Shown here in pieces: positions 23,959 to 32,082 of a stretch of DNA of 54,054 bases. The DNA is from an uncultured Eubacteriales bacterium. GTDB taxonomy: Bacteria > Bacillota > Clostridia > Oscillospirales > Oscillospiraceae. The stretch's first letter is position 1. Each line of letters begins with the position of its first letter. Position numbers and translations under genes: made by a program. Where the stretch lies: assembly GCA_900548625.1 (NCBI GenBank), contig URLO01000009.1, positions 1-54,054 of the forward strand, given 5' to 3'. A model generated the notes under the pieces. It saw nothing but the letters and a program-made list of their open reading frames with translations. It had not been told where the DNA came from and ran no database searches.

Positions 23959-24383
23959 CAGTATAGCGTTTCTTCGTCCTCAGCAAACAGCCGGTCATTG
24001 ATGTCCTGAACGCTGACATTGTGCGTCAGACCGTAGATCAAAATGGCGTCGCGCCGGTTGCGGGGATAGAGCTGCGCAAGACCGTAGAGCTTCAAAAGCT
24101 CCTGTGTCTCGTCCAGTGTGGCGTTAAGGCCATAGCACAGGCAGATCAGCCTTCCGCGCGAGGGTGTCCGGCGGCCGGAAAGAATCTGGTGTACATAGAT
24201 CTCACTCATGCCGGAGCAGCGGGCGAGTGTCGCCTTGCTGATGCCGCTGCGGTCGATCAGCTCTTTGATGTATTCCTGTCCGCTGTCGTTGTTAAAGCTG
24301 CGTTCGTTGTTCAAAAGAAAAGCACTGAGACTGCCGCTCTGCGCCAGCTCAGCCTGCAATTTGCTCGTGTTCTTCGGTTTCAT
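23958..24383 (-). CDS. HTH (XRE) regulator paired with a protein kinase
   Basis: A 141-residue protein with a central Cro/cI-type helix-turn-helix (YIKELIDRSGISKATLARCS, EIYVHQILSGRRTPSRGRLI) and a C-terminal helical tail. The N-terminal 45 residues are polar and probably unstructured. ATG 24383 is chosen for the AAAGGAGG nine bases upstream. It is divergent from a small Ser/Thr kinase with 104 bases between them, so the two probably share control. The kinase may modify this regulator; that is inference from position. Confidence 0.85.
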   Translation of the reverse strand: MKPKNTSKLQAELAQSGSLSAFLLNNERSFNNDSGQEYIKELIDRSGISKATLARCSGMSEIYVHQILSGRRTPSRGRLICLCYGLNATLDETQELLKLYGLAQLYPRNRRDAILIYGLTHNVSVQDINDRLFAEDEETLY

Positions 24384-24487
24384 CCGGCAGCCTCCTTTAC
24401 AAATCTTCTTTTCTCCGTTATAATTCAAGCTGTATTACCGTATATATTACAGGAAATGCGGAGAAAAAGCAAGAGCGGTAGGTGGCT

Positions 24488-25201
24488 ATGGACGTTTATG
24501 ACGGTCTTCTGAACGCGATTCAGACAGAGTACGACATGGTACGGCAGCTCAAAAAGAGCGAGCGCGGGAGTGTGCGCGTTGTGCGTCACCGGCAAAGCGG
24601 CGTGCGCTTCGTTTTCCGACGCTATGAGGGAAGCGGCGCAGTCTATCAAAAACTTCTTCCGGTCTCCTGCCCAAATCTGCCGCAGATCATGGAAACAGCA
24701 GAGCGAAACTCACAGGTGATCGTACTGGAGGAGTTCGTACACGGCGATACGCTGGCATTTTTGCTCGAGGGCGGGACGATGTCCGCGTCACAGGCCGGAC
24801 GCATCGCCGGGCAGATCTGCCGCGCACTGTATGTGCTGCACACACTCGGCGCGGTGCACCGGGATGTGAAGCCGGAAAATATTCTTCTCCGCGGAGACGA
24901 GGCTGTGCTCATCGACTTTGACGCCTCGCGTATCTATCACAGCGACGCGCCGGAGATGACGATGGACACAATGATCCTCGGGACGACCGGTTATGCTGCG
25001 CCGGAGCAGTACGGTCTGTCACAGACCGACCCGCGGGCAGATATTTACTCGCTCGGCGTGGTGCTGAACGTTATGCTGACGGGGGAGCACCCTTCTCGCC
25101 GTCTGGCCGCCGGGCATCTCGGGAGGGTCGTCCAGCGCTGCACGATGATGAGTCCAAAGCAGCGCTATCAGAGCGTTCTGGAGCTGCTGGCGGAGCTTTG
25201 A
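24488..25201 (+). CDS. Small Ser/Thr protein-kinase-like protein
   Basis: A soluble Hanks-type kinase of 237 residues without the membrane or PASTA parts of PrkC. The catalytic loop is canonical (HRDVKPENILL), but the metal-binding DFG is DFD (LIDFDASRIY). The glycine-rich loop is poorly preserved and the VAIK-type Lys position reads FVFRRY. The activation segment GTTGYAAPEQYG and the F-helix RADIYSLGVVLNVM are conserved. It may be active with unusual nucleotide contacts, or a regulatory pseudokinase. Start is ATG 24488, with GTG 24482 possible. Confidence 0.85.
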   Translation: MDVYDGLLNAIQTEYDMVRQLKKSERGSVRVVRHRQSGVRFVFRRYEGSGAVYQKLLPVSCPNLPQIMETAERNSQVIVLEEFVHGDTLAFLLEGGTMSASQAGRIAGQICRALYVLHTLGAVHRDVKPENILLRGDEAVLIDFDASRIYHSDAPEMTMDTMILGTTGYAAPEQYGLSQTDPRADIYSLGVVLNVMLTGEHPSRRLAAGHLGRVVQRCTMMSPKQRYQSVLELLAEL

Positions 25202-25245
25202 TCAGCATGAAGAACAGAGATTCCCATCCGTGCGCGGCGTTCTGC

Positions 25246-25274
25246 TTGCAAATCCCGTGCGGAAACGCTATGAT
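25246..25274 (+). promoter_or_regulatory. Promoter of the RpiR-family operon
   Basis: TTGCAA at 25246-25251 and TATGAT at 25269-25274, spacer 17, located 45 bases before the start codon. Confidence 0.7.
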
Positions 25275-25318
25275 AAAATATATTTTGCCGCATTGCGGCG
25301 ATGAATGGAGGCGCAGCA

Positions 25319-26179
25319 ATGGCGACCGATGTTTTATCCGCCATTCACGACCGGCTTCGTACTTTCTCCAAGGGCCAGAAGCTGATCGCGGGCTTTATTT
25401 TACAGTCCTATGACAAGGCGGCATTCATGACCGCCAGCAAGCTCGGCAAAACCGTGGGCGTGTCGGAGTCCACGGTCGTTCGCTTTGCCGTGGAGCTTGG
25501 GTTTGACGGCTACCCCAGCATGCAGAAAACGCTTCAGGAGATCGTGCGCAACAAGCTGACCTCGGTTCAGCGTATCGAGGCTGCAAACGACCGCATCGGC
25601 AATCAGGATGTTGTCTCGACTGTCCTTCAGGCCGATATCGACACGCTCCGCAGGACGAGCGAGACGCTCGACCGCCGCGAGATGGACACGAGCGTGGACG
25701 CCATCCTTGCCGCACGCCATATCTACATCGTCGGCGTGCGCTCCTCGGCGGCGATCGCGAGCTTTCTGAATTTCTATTTCCGCAATATTTTTGACAATGT
25801 GTCGCTCGTGCCCTCCACCGCGACCAGCGAGATGTTCGAGCAGCTCCTGCGCGTCGGCAGAGAGGATGTGGTCATCGGAATCAGTCTTCCGCGCTACTCC
25901 AGCCGCACCATCAAGGCGATGCAGTATGCACACGACTGCGGCGCGACGATTCTTTCCATCACGGATAAGCCTGACGCGCCGGCAGGCAAGATCGCGGATC
26001 ATGTTCTTGTTGCCAAGAGCGATATGGTTTCGATCGTGGACTCACTCGTTGCACCGATGAGCGTCGTCAACGCGCTCATTGTCGCGGTCAGCCGCAAGCG
26101 TGAGGAGGAGGTTTCCAAGACCTTCAAGGATCTGGAGCGGCTGTGGGATGAGTATGATGTCTATGAGCGTGTGGAATAA
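25319..26179 (+). CDS. MurR/RpiR-family transcriptional regulator
   Basis: Sugar-phosphate-responsive regulator of 286 residues. The N-terminal RpiR helix-turn-helix (FMTASKLGKTVGVSESTVVRF) is followed by a SIS sugar-isomerase-like domain at about 120-255 (IYIVGVRSSAAIASFLNFYF, VIGISLPRYSSRTIKAMQYA). ATG 25319 has TGGAGG seven bases upstream. It starts an operon with the flavoprotein, cmk and ispH-rpsA, so its usual link to a sugar locus is missing here. Confidence 0.93.
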   Translation: MATDVLSAIHDRLRTFSKGQKLIAGFILQSYDKAAFMTASKLGKTVGVSESTVVRFAVELGFDGYPSMQKTLQEIVRNKLTSVQRIEAANDRIGNQDVVSTVLQADIDTLRRTSETLDRREMDTSVDAILAARHIYIVGVRSSAAIASFLNFYFRNIFDNVSLVPSTATSEMFEQLLRVGREDVVIGISLPRYSSRTIKAMQYAHDCGATILSITDKPDAPAGKIADHVLVAKSDMVSIVDSLVAPMSVVNALIVAVSRKREEEVSKTFKDLERLWDEYDVYERVE

Positions 26180-27422
26180 GGCGGAGATCCTTGTCGCCGG
26201 AGGCGGCGCGGCAGGGATGATGGCTGCCATTGCAGCGGCGGAGCGCGGTGCGCGCGTGCTGCTGTTTGAAAAAAACGACCGCCTCGGAAAAAAGCTTTAT
26301 ATCACCGGAAAAGGGCGCTGCAACGTGACGAATGACTGTGTGCCCGAGGAATTCTTTCAGAATGTTCCGCGCAATCCGCGCTTTTTGTACAGCTCGATCT
26401 ATGCTTTTCCGCCGCTCGACGTGATGGCGTGGTTTGAAGCGCGCGGCTGTCCGCTGAAAACAGAACGCGGAAACCGCGTCTTTCCGCAGTCGGACAAGTC
26501 TGCAAGCGTCATCGACGCCCTGCGTGCGGAACTGCGGAGGCTCGGCGTCCGCGTGTGCCATGAGGACGTTCAGGCACTTCTGATGCAGGATGGAGCAGTC
26601 ACAGGGCTTCGCACGCAGCTCGGAAGCTATGACGGCGCTGTGATCCTCGCCACCGGCGGATGCAGCTATCCGCAGACCGGCTCGACCGGTGACGGATACC
26701 TGTTGGCTGCCTCGGCAGGGCACACGATCGTTCCGCCGGTCGGCTCGCTTGTGCCGCTCGTGGAAAAGGGACACGACTGCAAGCAGATGCAGGGGCTGGC
26801 GCTCAAAAACGTGGATCTCCGGCTGGTCAATCAGAAAAAGAAGGTCGTTTTTCAGGAGTTCGGGGAGCTGCTGTTCACACATTTTGGCCTTTCCGGTCCC
26901 GTCGTGCTCAGTGCCAGCGCGCACATGAACGAGAAGGACAGCTACACCGCCGTAATCGATCTCAAGCCTGCGCTGGATGAAGGAAAGCTCGATCAGCGTC
27001 TGCTGCGCGACTTTGAGAAATTCCAGAACCGCGACTTTGAAAATGCGCTGGTGGAGCTGCTGCCGAAGTCCATGATTCCAGTGGTCATCCGCAGAAGCGG
27101 CATCCCGCCCGAAGAAAAGGTACACTCGATCACGCGTGAGCAGCGCAGAGCGCTGCTGGAGACGATCAAGCATTTTGCCGTCGAGATCGCCTGCAAGGCG
27201 CCTGTGGAGGATGCCATTGTCACCTCCGGCGGCGTAAAAGTCTCGGAGGTCGATCCGAAAACCATGCAGTCCAAGAAGATGACTGGACTTTATTTTGCGG
27301 GCGAACTCCTGGACGTGGACGCCTATACGGGCGGCTTTAATTTGCAGATCGCATGGGCGACCGGCCGCGCGGCGGGCGCTGCGGCGGCGGAAGCCATCAA
27401 AAATAGGGAGGAGACCCTATGA
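26163..27422 (+). CDS. YhiN/HI0933-family flavoprotein
   Basis: FAD-dependent oxidoreductase-like protein of about 419 residues, cytoplasmic, molecular role not established. The N-terminal FAD fingerprint ILVAGGGAAGMMAAIAAAE, the family segment KLYITGKGRCNVTND, and the C-terminal FAD contact TGGFNLQIAWATGRAAG are all present. The start is uncertain: ATG 26163 is used, while ATG 26148 and 26157 are in frame and have a better-spaced GGAG. All overlap the end of the regulator gene. It overlaps cmk by four bases. The family is often encoded beside cmk in Clostridia. Confidence 0.88.
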   Translation: MSVWNKAEILVAGGGAAGMMAAIAAAERGARVLLFEKNDRLGKKLYITGKGRCNVTNDCVPEEFFQNVPRNPRFLYSSIYAFPPLDVMAWFEARGCPLKTERGNRVFPQSDKSASVIDALRAELRRLGVRVCHEDVQALLMQDGAVTGLRTQLGSYDGAVILATGGCSYPQTGSTGDGYLLAASAGHTIVPPVGSLVPLVEKGHDCKQMQGLALKNVDLRLVNQKKKVVFQEFGELLFTHFGLSGPVVLSASAHMNEKDSYTAVIDLKPALDEGKLDQRLLRDFEKFQNRDFENALVELLPKSMIPVVIRRSGIPPEEKVHSITREQRRALLETIKHFAVEIACKAPVEDAIVTSGGVKVSEVDPKTMQSKKMTGLYFAGELLDVDAYTGGFNLQIAWATGRAAGAAAAEAIKNREETL

Positions 27423-28099
27423 AAGAGAAAACGTTCAGCGTCGCCATCGACGGCCCTGCCGGCGCCGGAAAGAGCACGCTTGCACGCCGCGCGGCAAGCG
27501 CACTCGGCTTTGTATATGTGGACACGGGCGCGATTTACCGCACCGTCGGCTATCACATGTGGATGATGGGCATCGGCCCGAAAGATCAGGACGGCATCCG
27601 CCGCTGCCTGGACGATGTCAATATTTCGGTGGAATATGATGGCGCGGGCGCCCAGCACATGATCCTAAACGGCACGGATGTCTCGGACGAGATCCGCACG
27701 CCGCTCATGTCGAGCTACGCCTCCGGCGTCTCGGCGCAGCCGTGCGTGCGCGATTTCCTGCTGGATATGCAGCGCGGAATTGCAAGACGCCACAACGTTG
27801 TTATGGACGGGCGCGACATCGCGACCGTCGTGCTGCCGCGTGCGGACGTCAAGATCTTCCTGACCGCCTCACCCGAGGTGCGGGCGCGCCGCCGCTTTGA
27901 GGAGCTGACGGCGAAGGGCGAAAAGGTTCGCTATGAGAGTGTACTCGAGGACATGAAGGCGCGCGACAAGCAGGATTCCACCCGCGCCATTGCGCCGCTT
28001 CGCTGTGCGCCGGATGCCGTGAAGCTCGATACGTCCGGGATGGACCTTGACGCGGCGGAGGCGGCGATTTTGGAGATCGTCCGGCGAAAGCTGGGCTGA
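27419..28099 (+). CDS. cmk: Cytidylate kinase
   Basis: Phosphorylates CMP and dCMP with ATP, 226 residues. Walker A is DGPAGAGKST; the CMP-binding segment includes DTGAIYRTVG; the DGRDIATVVLPRADVKIFLTA stretch and the R-rich lid (VRARRRFEEL) follow. GGGAGGAGA precedes the ATG. It sits between the flavoprotein and ispH-rpsA, a gene order common in Clostridia. Confidence 0.97.
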   Translation: MKEKTFSVAIDGPAGAGKSTLARRAASALGFVYVDTGAIYRTVGYHMWMMGIGPKDQDGIRRCLDDVNISVEYDGAGAQHMILNGTDVSDEIRTPLMSSYASGVSAQPCVRDFLLDMQRGIARRHNVVMDGRDIATVVLPRADVKIFLTASPEVRARRRFEELTAKGEKVRYESVLEDMKARDKQDSTRAIAPLRCAPDAVKLDTSGMDLDAAEAAILEIVRRKLG

Positions 28100-28129
28100 G
28101 ACACAAAGAGAAGCTGGAAGGGAAACGTT

Positions 28130-30079
28130 ATGCAGACCAAATTGGCAGAAACGGCTGGCTTTTGCTTCGGCGTTGACCGCGCGGTCGCGCTGGTCGAGCA
28201 GGCCGTCCGTGAGGGAAAGCGCGTTGCGACGCTTGGCCCCATCATTCACAACCGGCATGTGATCGAGCGCTTCAAGACGCTTGGCGTGCGCGAGATCGCC
28301 GCACCCGAGGAGGCCGCGGCAGGGGAGTGCGTCGTCATCCGCTCGCACGGTGTTTCGCGCGCGGTGATGGAGGCGCTGGAGAAAATGGGCGTCGAGATCG
28401 TGGACGCGACGTGCCCGTTTGTGAAAAAGATCCACCGAATCATCTCCGCCGCAGCAGAAAACGGCCAGCAGCCGGTCATCATCGGCACGCGCGCGCATCC
28501 CGAGGTGCAGGCCATTGCGGGCTGGTGCAGCGCACCGCTGGTCTTTGAATCGCCGGAGGAATTCGCCTCCTGGCTGGCGGATGACGCAAAACGAACAGAA
28601 ATTCCCATACGAATGGTCTGCCAAACCACCAGTACGCAGAATTTATGGAAAAAAACTTGCGAGATCGCAAAAAAAGAGTGTACAAATTGCGAAATATTTG
28701 ATACAATATGCAAAGCTACGGAGATGCGTCAAAAAGAAGCGACTACTCTGGCAAAACAATGTGATGCCATGGTGGTTGTCGGCGACGCGAGAAGCTCGAA
28801 TACGGGGCGTCTCGCTGATATTTGCAGGCAGTATTGCAAGCATGTCGCGCTGGTTGACAGTGCGGCGGAGTTGGATATGCTTCTTTTATCTAACGCGAAA
28901 ACTGTGGGTATCACGGCAGGAGCATCGACTCCGGCGTGGATAATTAAGGAGGTAAACAACAAAATGAGCGAAGAAATGAAAGTTGAAACTGCAATGGAGG
29001 AGAATTTTGCCGAGCTTCTCGAGCAGTCCCTCAAGACTTTGAATAACGGAGATAAGGTCACCGGCACGGTCATGGCCATTACCAACAACGAAGTCGAAGT
29101 AGACCTCGGCACCAAGCACACCGCATACATCCCGGTCGAGGACTTCACCTCCTCTGACCCCACTGCAAAGATTGAAGATCTGGTCAAGGTCGGCGACGAG
29201 GTCGAGGCTGTTGTCGTTCACGTCAACGACGGCGAAGGCGTTGTCCGTCTGTCCAAGAAGCGTCTCGAGGCCGGCAAGGCTTGGGAAGAAATCGAAGCTG
29301 CTGTTGAGAGCCGTGAGATCCTCGAGGGCACCGTCACCGAAGAAAACAAGGGCGGCATCGTTGTCAACGTCAAGGGCATCCGCGTGTTCGTTCCTGCTTC
29401 TCAGACCAACGTCCCCAAGGGCGGCGATCTGGGCGCTCTGGTCAAGAGCAAGGTCCAGCTCCGCATCACGGAGGTCAACCGTGCCCGCCGCCGCGTGGTC
29501 GGCTCCATCCGTTCCGTCGCTTCCGAGCAGCGCAAGGCCGCTCAGGAGAAGGTCTGGAGCGAGATCGAGGTTGGCAAGCACTACACCGGTGTTGTCAAGT
29601 CCCTGACTTCCTACGGCGCATTCGTTGACATCGGCGGCGTGGACGGCATGGTCCATGTTTCCGAGCTGAGCTGGAATCACATCAAGAACCCGGCTGAGGT
29701 CGTCAAGGTCGGCGACACCATCGAGGTGTTCGTCATCTCCTTCGATCCGGAGAAGAAGAAGATCTCCCTCGGCTACAAGACCGATGCCACCAATCCGTGG
29801 ACCATCTTCACCAACGACTATCATGTCGGCGATGTGGTCAAGGTCAAGATCGTCAAGCTCATGACCTTTGGCGCATTCGCAGAGATCATCCCCGGTGTGG
29901 ACGGCCTGATCCACATTTCTCAGATCGCTGACCGCCGCATCGGCAAGCCCGAGGACGTTCTGGCTGAGGGTCAGGAAGTGGATGCAAAGATCATCGACAT
30001 CGATCTGGAGCACAAGCGTATCTCCCTGTCCATCCGTGCGCTGCTGGCGCCGGTTGACGAGGCGGACGACGCGGAGTAA
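28130..30079 (+). CDS. ispH-rpsA: IspH - ribosomal protein S1 fusion
   Basis: A single frame of 649 codons. Residues 1-278 are 4-hydroxy-3-methylbut-2-enyl diphosphate reductase (last step of the MEP isoprenoid pathway). Its 4Fe-4S cysteines are Cys12 (GFCFGV), the ATCPFV Cys near 96, and the DTICKATEMRQ Cys near 197. Residues 279-649 contain four S1 RNA-binding repeats (about 310-370, 390-460, 475-550 and 565-635; for example HYTGVVKSLTSYGAFVDIGG). No stop separates the halves, but a full TAAGGAGGT ribosome site precedes an in-frame ATG at 28964. The fusion is known in Clostridia; here free S1 could also be made. Codon use shifts to the highly expressed type after 28964. Confidence 0.95.
   Translation: MQTKLAETAGFCFGVDRAVALVEQAVREGKRVATLGPIIHNRHVIERFKTLGVREIAAPEEAAAGECVVIRSHGVSRAVMEALEKMGVEIVDATCPFVKKIHRIISAAAENGQQPVIIGTRAHPEVQAIAGWCSAPLVFESPEEFASWLADDAKRTEIPIRMVCQTTSTQNLWKKTCEIAKKECTNCEIFDTICKATEMRQKEATTLAKQCDAMVVVGDARSSNTGRLADICRQYCKHVALVDSAAELDMLLLSNAKTVGITAGASTPAWIIKEVNNKMSEEMKVETAMEENFAELLEQSLKTLNNGDKVTGTVMAITNNEVEVDLGTKHTAYIPVEDFTSSDPTAKIEDLVKVGDEVEAVVVHVNDGEGVVRLSKKRLEAGKAWEEIEAAVESREILEGTVTEENKGGIVVNVKGIRVFVPASQTNVPKGGDLGALVKSKVQLRITEVNRARRRVVGSIRSVASEQRKAAQEKVWSEIEVGKHYTGVVKSLTSYGAFVDIGGVDGMVHVSELSWNHIKNPAEVVKVGDTIEVFVISFDPEKKKISLGYKTDATNPWTIFTNDYHVGDVVKVKIVKLMTFGAFAEIIPGVDGLIHISQIADRRIGKPEDVLAEGQEVDAKIIDIDLEHKRISLSIRALLAPVDEADDAE
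28945..28966 (+). promoter_or_regulatory. Internal ribosome site and start for free S1
   Basis: TAAGGAGGT (28945-28953) is a nine-base match to the 16S anti-Shine-Dalgarno sequence, and ATG 28964 opens the S1 part (MSEEMKVE). The spacing of about ten bases is suitable for initiation inside the fused frame. Confidence 0.7.
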
Positions 30080-30096
30080 TCCAAAATCGCAAATCC

Positions 30097-30124
30097 GAAG
30101 CGGGACGGCTTGCCGTCCCGCTTC
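30097..30124 (+). terminator. Terminator after ispH-rpsA
   Basis: A 12-bp stem with loop CTTG followed by TTGCT; the T run is poor but the stem is strong. Confidence 0.7.
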
Positions 30125-30205
30125 TTGCTGCCCCTGCGGCGAAACTGCCTGCATAACAGAGCCGGACGTGCCATATCCTGAAAGCAAAGGGGAGGGGAGT
30201 CCGGT

Positions 30206-30616
30206 ATGAGAAAAAAGTCAGAACGCAAAGCAAATACGATGTGGCAGACGGCACTCTGCGCGGCAGGCGTCAGCCTCGCCGCCGCGATCACACTTGCTGC
30301 GCTCATCGCGGCACTGGTTCTGGGCGGGATCGTGCAGCAGAGACAGATCGAAGGAGCGGCTGTATTTGCGGCTGGGATCGGTGCGCTTGCAGGCGCGTTC
30401 TATGCAGTGAAGATGGCGGAGCAGAAAAAGCTCGCTGCGGCAGCACTCGGCGCGGCCGTGTATGCGTTCGTGCTGCTGATGGGGAATCTACTGTTTGTCG
30501 ATGCGCCGCCGGTCGGGATCGGCAGGATCGGGTGCGTCTGCCTCGGCGCGGCAGCGCTTGCGAGCCTGATCGCTGCACGCCGCCCGAAGCGACTGCACGC
30601 TGCAAGGCGAAGGTGA
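30206..30616 (+). CDS. Small four-helix membrane protein, TIGR04086-like
   Basis: A 136-residue integral membrane protein with four predicted membrane segments and positively charged ends (KKSERK at the start, RRPKRLHAARRR at the end). The sequence is Ala/Leu/Gly-rich and resembles the TIGR04086/DUF3792 group of Clostridia. Function unknown. A strong GGGGAGGGGAG ribosome site lies before the ATG. It stands between two terminators, so it appears to be its own transcription unit. Confidence 0.8.
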   Translation: MRKKSERKANTMWQTALCAAGVSLAAAITLAALIAALVLGGIVQQRQIEGAAVFAAGIGALAGAFYAVKMAEQKKLAAAALGAAVYAFVLLMGNLLFVDAPPVGIGRIGCVCLGAAALASLIAARRPKRLHAARRR

Positions 30617-30637
30617 CGGCGAACTTGCATACAGAAA

Positions 30638-30690
30638 CAGCAGGTAAATGACATTTACCTGCTGCACTTTTGCAGGATTTCCTGCAAAAG
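30638..30690 (+). terminator. Tandem hairpins after the small membrane gene
   Basis: A 13-bp stem at 30638-30664 (CAGCAGGTAAATG and its inverse) is followed at once by a second palindrome at 30667-30690 (CTTTTGCAGGA and its inverse). Confidence 0.75.
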
Positions 30691-30849
30691 CAAGATTTAG
30701 AAGTTGAATCGCGACCATCGCACCAGATGTGGTGCTTTTTCCGTACCTGACCGCACCTTGCGTCCACACACTGTTTCTAAATTTACATAACATTATTGAC
30801 ATAATCCGTTGTCATAATTAACAAATTTTTAAGAATTACGCTTTTTTCC

Positions 30850-30944
30850 TTGAAATTCAAGGCCAAATGCGGTATATTAGCCTCACTTCCACAGAGGCGC
30901 TTTAGTAGAAATAATTATTTCGCGCGTTCATCTGCGCGTTTTTT
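30850..30944 (+). ncRNA. Candidate short RNA or attenuated leader before xerD
   Basis: The promoter TTGAAA (30850-30855) and TATATT (30873-30878), spacer 17, is followed by a perfect 14-base palindrome GAAATAATTATTTC (30908-30921) and then by CGCGC-loop-GCGCG plus TTTTTT (30921-30944). This would give a transcript of about 60 bases ending 120 bases before the recombinase gene. It could be an independent small RNA or a leader that controls read-through. The rest of the 30691-31063 gap shows nothing else. Confidence 0.4.
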
Positions 30945-31063
30945 ATTTCCACTTTTTCGTTCTGCGGCGCACCTTGGCTCATGCATACTGCCGATTGCGG
31001 GGATTCATTTCAAAACCCGGCATTCTTTGTCATGCACACATTCTGCATTGGAAGGGCTTACAT

Positions 31064-31948
31064 ATGGCAGCGGACATCATTACCCGGTATGAGGATTACC
31101 TCATCGAGATCAAACACGCATCGAATAATACCGTGTCGTCTTACATGCGGGACATTCATCAGTATGCGTCATACCTGCTCACGCTGGGAACGGATGTGCT
31201 CGAGGCAACGCAGCGGACGATCGCGGATTATGTGCAGTGGCTCCAGAACCGCGGAAAATCGCCTGCAACGGTCTCGCGCAGCCTTGCTTCGCTCAAAAGC
31301 CTGTACATGTTCGCGCTCAGCGAGGATGAGATCGACCAGAATCCGGTGCGCAACATCAAGCTGGAGAAAACAGAGAAAAAGCTCCCGCAGATCCTCTCCG
31401 GCAAGGAGGTCGAGCTTCTGCTGGAGCAGCCGAAATGCTCGGACATGAAGGGCTACCGCGACAAGGCGATGCTGGAGGTGCTGTATGCGACCGGTATTCG
31501 CGTCAGCGAGCTTATCAATCTCAACTATGACGATGTAAGTCTTTCGGGCGGCTTCCTGCGCTGCGCCGGCGGCGGTAAAACGCGCATCATTCCGCTCTAC
31601 CCGGAGGCGCTGCAGGCGCTTGCAGATTATATGGAGGATGTGCGCCCGAAAATGATCGCCGACCCGTCGGAGCAGTCACTGTTCGTCAACATCTCCGGCG
31701 AGCGCATGTCGCGTCAGGGCTTCTGGAAGATCATCAAATTCTATCAGGAAAAGGCGCACATCGACAAGGATATCACGCCGCACACACTGCGCCACAGCTT
31801 CGCAGCGCACCTGCTGGAGAACGGCGCGGATCTGCGCTCCATTCAGGAAATGCTCGGCCACAGCGATATTTCCTCTACGCAGGTCTATGCGCAGCTCGTC
31901 AAACAGAATCTCAAGGCAGTCTATAACAAATACCATCCGAAAGCGTGA
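31064..31948 (+). CDS. xerD: Tyrosine recombinase, XerD-like
   Basis: Site-specific recombinase of 294 residues. The N-terminal core-binding SAM-like domain spans about 1-90 and the catalytic domain about 105-290. Active-site residues are Arg in ATGIRVSELINL, the HTLRHSFAAHLL box, His in LGHSDISSTQ and the nucleophile Tyr in STQVYAQL. The length matches chromosome-dimer-resolving XerD. ATG 31064 has GAAGGG upstream. The in-frame ATG at 30974 has no ribosome site. It works with a partner Xer, for which the gene at 37618 is a candidate. No dif-like site was recognised. Confidence 0.92.
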   Translation: MAADIITRYEDYLIEIKHASNNTVSSYMRDIHQYASYLLTLGTDVLEATQRTIADYVQWLQNRGKSPATVSRSLASLKSLYMFALSEDEIDQNPVRNIKLEKTEKKLPQILSGKEVELLLEQPKCSDMKGYRDKAMLEVLYATGIRVSELINLNYDDVSLSGGFLRCAGGGKTRIIPLYPEALQALADYMEDVRPKMIADPSEQSLFVNISGERMSRQGFWKIIKFYQEKAHIDKDITPHTLRHSFAAHLLENGADLRSIQEMLGHSDISSTQVYAQLVKQNLKAVYNKYHPKA

Positions 31949-31995
31949 CCGGTCTTCGCCTGACCGGTTTGCGCCCATAGCATATCGCACATGCA

Positions 31996-32042
31996 GAACG
32001 CATCCCCACCGTAGGACCACGGTGGGGATGCGTTCTCTTTTT
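31996..32042. terminator. Bidirectional terminator
   Basis: A 17-bp perfect stem (GAACGCATCCCCACCGT and its inverse) with loop AGGACC, then CTTTTT, lies between converging xerD and pfkA. Confidence 0.9.
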
Positions 32043-32082
32043 CTGCTTGATTGAAATACTTTGCAACGCTCGTGCCGGCGGG

